In this document: one piece after another, positions 62,520-64,000 of the stretch
Position numbering within the stretch: the stretch's first letter is position 1
Layout: each line of letters begins with the position of its first letter
Assembly (NCBI GenBank): GCA_023630585.1
Contig: CM042539.1
Coordinates: forward strand, 22,821,755 to 22,885,754
Source of the DNA: Cranoglanis bouderius
Taxonomy: Eukaryota > Chordata > Actinopteri > Siluriformes > Cranoglanididae
DNA: 64,000 bases
Direction of reading: 5' to 3'
Made by a program: the position numbers and the translations under genes
Notes under the pieces: generated by a model
What the model was told of the DNA's origin: nothing
Databases searched by the model: none
What the model saw: only the letters and a program-made list of their open reading frames with translations

Positions 62520-62900
62520 ACACTCTATCCTGTCAGAGGGCTTTTGGCTTATCTTGAGTGACTGTCAGGGCTGGAAATATCAGGGAACAGACAGAAATAT
62601 ATAAAATTAATAAGCTGCTGGGTGTTGTCGGGAGTTATGATGCTTCCATAAATCCTGGTTTGATCAGAGCGGACAAGACTTAAATCCGGCGCTCCCGAAC
62701 GCGCTACAGCAAGTGTTTTTGGCCCTGGATTTTTCTTCACCCAGTGAGATAGAAGCCCTTAGCTGGCAAAATAAGATTTATCATCCAGCCGCTTTCCTTT
62801 CATGACTGACAAATCGGAGAAAGCTGCAAGCGAGTTGGCAGCTGTTGCTACCTTTAATGGAAGGGCAACGGCTCAACAAGGTGAAACCAGGGCCAAACAG
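62520..62900. promoter_or_regulatory. Candidate conserved non-coding block
   Basis: A low-repeat stretch with GGCTTATCTTGAGTGACTG, AATTAATAAGCTGCTGGG and GGCAAAATAAGATTTATCATC (GATA-like TTATCA/AGATTT). Suggestive only. Confidence 0.25.
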
Positions 62901-62918
62901 AGAGGGAAAAAAAGATAT

Positions 62919-62963
62919 GGGGGGAGGGGGGGAAGGGGGGGAAGGGGGGGAGGGGGGGGGTGA
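62919..62963 (+). repeat. Poly-G/(G6-9A) tract
   Basis: Successive runs of five or more G separated by A or AA. Strong G-quadruplex-forming potential on the plus strand. Confidence 0.9.
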
Positions 62964-63616
62964 GGAGGAAGAATAGAAAAGAAATTGTTAGTGAATTATC
63001 AGTTCTTCCTGTCAGAGAAAAGGTCGTGCTTTTTTGGTTTCTTTGTTTGTTTCTCAGACCAAAAAGATGGATGATGTCCAAGTAATATTTCATGTCATGT
63101 ATTAGGTAGTAAGTAAGCACACACACAAAACATTTATCATCTCCTCTGGTCTCGATTTGAATCATTTTTTTCTTAAATATAGGGCATCCTCAATGGCCGA
63201 GCTTGTGTGTGGATTGTTTATGTGATGTACAGGCTTGTGATCATGTGTGTGTATGTGGGTGTGCGTCGTCACTCTACACACGGTAGATGCACTTCCGTCA
63301 GCAAGCCTTCATAAAACTTCATAAAAGAAGGTGCGGTTGTCAGCAGAAGAAAGAAAAATGACAACATTGTCACAATAGCATTGTTCACCGGACCACATCA
63401 AGGCGACGTAATTCCAATTTCAGAGTCGCACTGAGAAAAAGGGCCGTGCTAGCACAAACAGTCTCAGTAAAAAAATAGCACATGGCAACATGAACCTATT
63501 CACAACAAAGCGAAAAATAATAATGCAAAACATTTATTTCATTGACGCGCTCCAAAATGCAACCCAATGCCGCTCTGATAAAAGTGAATAGCAGATCAGG
63601 ACTTTAAAACTGGGGG
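62964..63616. other. Intron
   Basis: No recognised features. Confidence 0.4.
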
Positions 63617-63618
63617 GG

Positions 63619-63648
63619 GATGGAGAGAGAGAGAGAGAGAGAGAGAGG
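63619..63648. repeat. (GA)n microsatellite
   Basis: A GA tract. Confidence 0.85.
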
Positions 63649-64000
63649 CTTTAATTACAGCTCTGAGTACATGACGGCGGTTGTAGAAGGCTGGCTGAAC
63701 ACTTCTCGTGCAACGCCTTCGCGTTCTACGATGTAATTGAATTAGAGGCTTGACTCCTGAAACGCCGGTTTCGATGGTAAGCTGAAGTTGGGCCTGCTAT
63801 GTGTTATATTCACTGATGGATTTCTCATAGCTGAGCTATTTCAGCACCTCAGAAGGCCCGGGTGTGTGTTCGCCTGTGGCTCTTCCGCGATGAATTATTC
63901 AAAGAGGGACCAGCTTCACAAAGTGGTCATGAAGGAGGCCAATTCTGCTCTCTGGGAAACAGATTAACGGCGATTTTCTGCCAAGAGAGGCTGCAAAGTT
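63649..64000. promoter_or_regulatory. Candidate conserved non-coding block at window end
   Basis: Low-repeat, mixed composition (TTTAATTACAGCTCTGAG, GACGGCGGTTG, GATGTAATTGAATTAGAGGC, GCGATGAATTATTC). Looks like preserved regulatory DNA rather than repeat. No splice-flanked coding frame was recognised. Confidence 0.25.

Overview
The window is vertebrate, almost certainly teleost, nuclear DNA. It is AT-rich and intron-dominated, crowded with CA/GT, GA, AT and ATT microsatellites, and holds several families of Tc1-like transposons, small TA-flanked non-autonomous DNA elements, and tRNA- and 5S-derived SINEs. Such a Tc1-heavy repeat load is known from catfishes and related fish, but nothing here fixes the species. 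There are no bacterial-style genes, operons or CRISPR arrays.

The host gene is recognised from two short plus-strand coding exons, 23939-24063 and 43435-43546. Their conceptual products match consecutive N-terminal segments of ZFPM2 (FOG2), the multi-zinc-finger cofactor of GATA4/5/6. The splice phases join exactly (phase 1 to 0, then 0 to 1). The window therefore lies inside a zfpm2 orthologue: at least 23.9 kb of upstream intron, exon, a 19.4 kb intron, exon, and at least 20.4 kb of downstream intron. No other exon of the gene was found.

Layout: a partial transposon helix-turn-helix ORF at the left edge (minus strand). 0.1-15.7 kb: microsatellites, a near-perfect 62-bp foldback at 7.2 kb, a tRNA-type SINE, small inverted-repeat elements and a 61-bp minisatellite. 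15.7-23.2 kb: a Tc1 cluster with a dead copy carrying a nested 5S-derived SINE, an internally deleted minus-strand copy, a small non-autonomous element and a nearly complete plus-strand copy. 23.9 kb: exon. 24-43 kb: intron with scattered repeats and several low-repeat blocks that may be conserved regulatory elements. 43.4 kb: exon squeezed between a long GT tract and a long CA tract. 43.7-55.4 kb: three more non-autonomous elements, a nested TA element inside an older repeat and a second 61-bp minisatellite. 55.6-61.7 kb: two deleted Tc1 copies and one structurally complete Tc1 copy with an open 321-residue DD34E transposase. 61.7-64 kb: low-repeat intron.

The most interesting points are the GT/CA-flanked exon (possible splice-control hairpin), the apparently intact Tc1 copy with about 98% identical inverted repeats, a non-autonomous family present five times and often abutting AT microsatellites, and independent internal deletions that remove catalytic parts of three Tc1 copies. 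All names rest on reading the sequence and remembered family knowledge; no database search was run.
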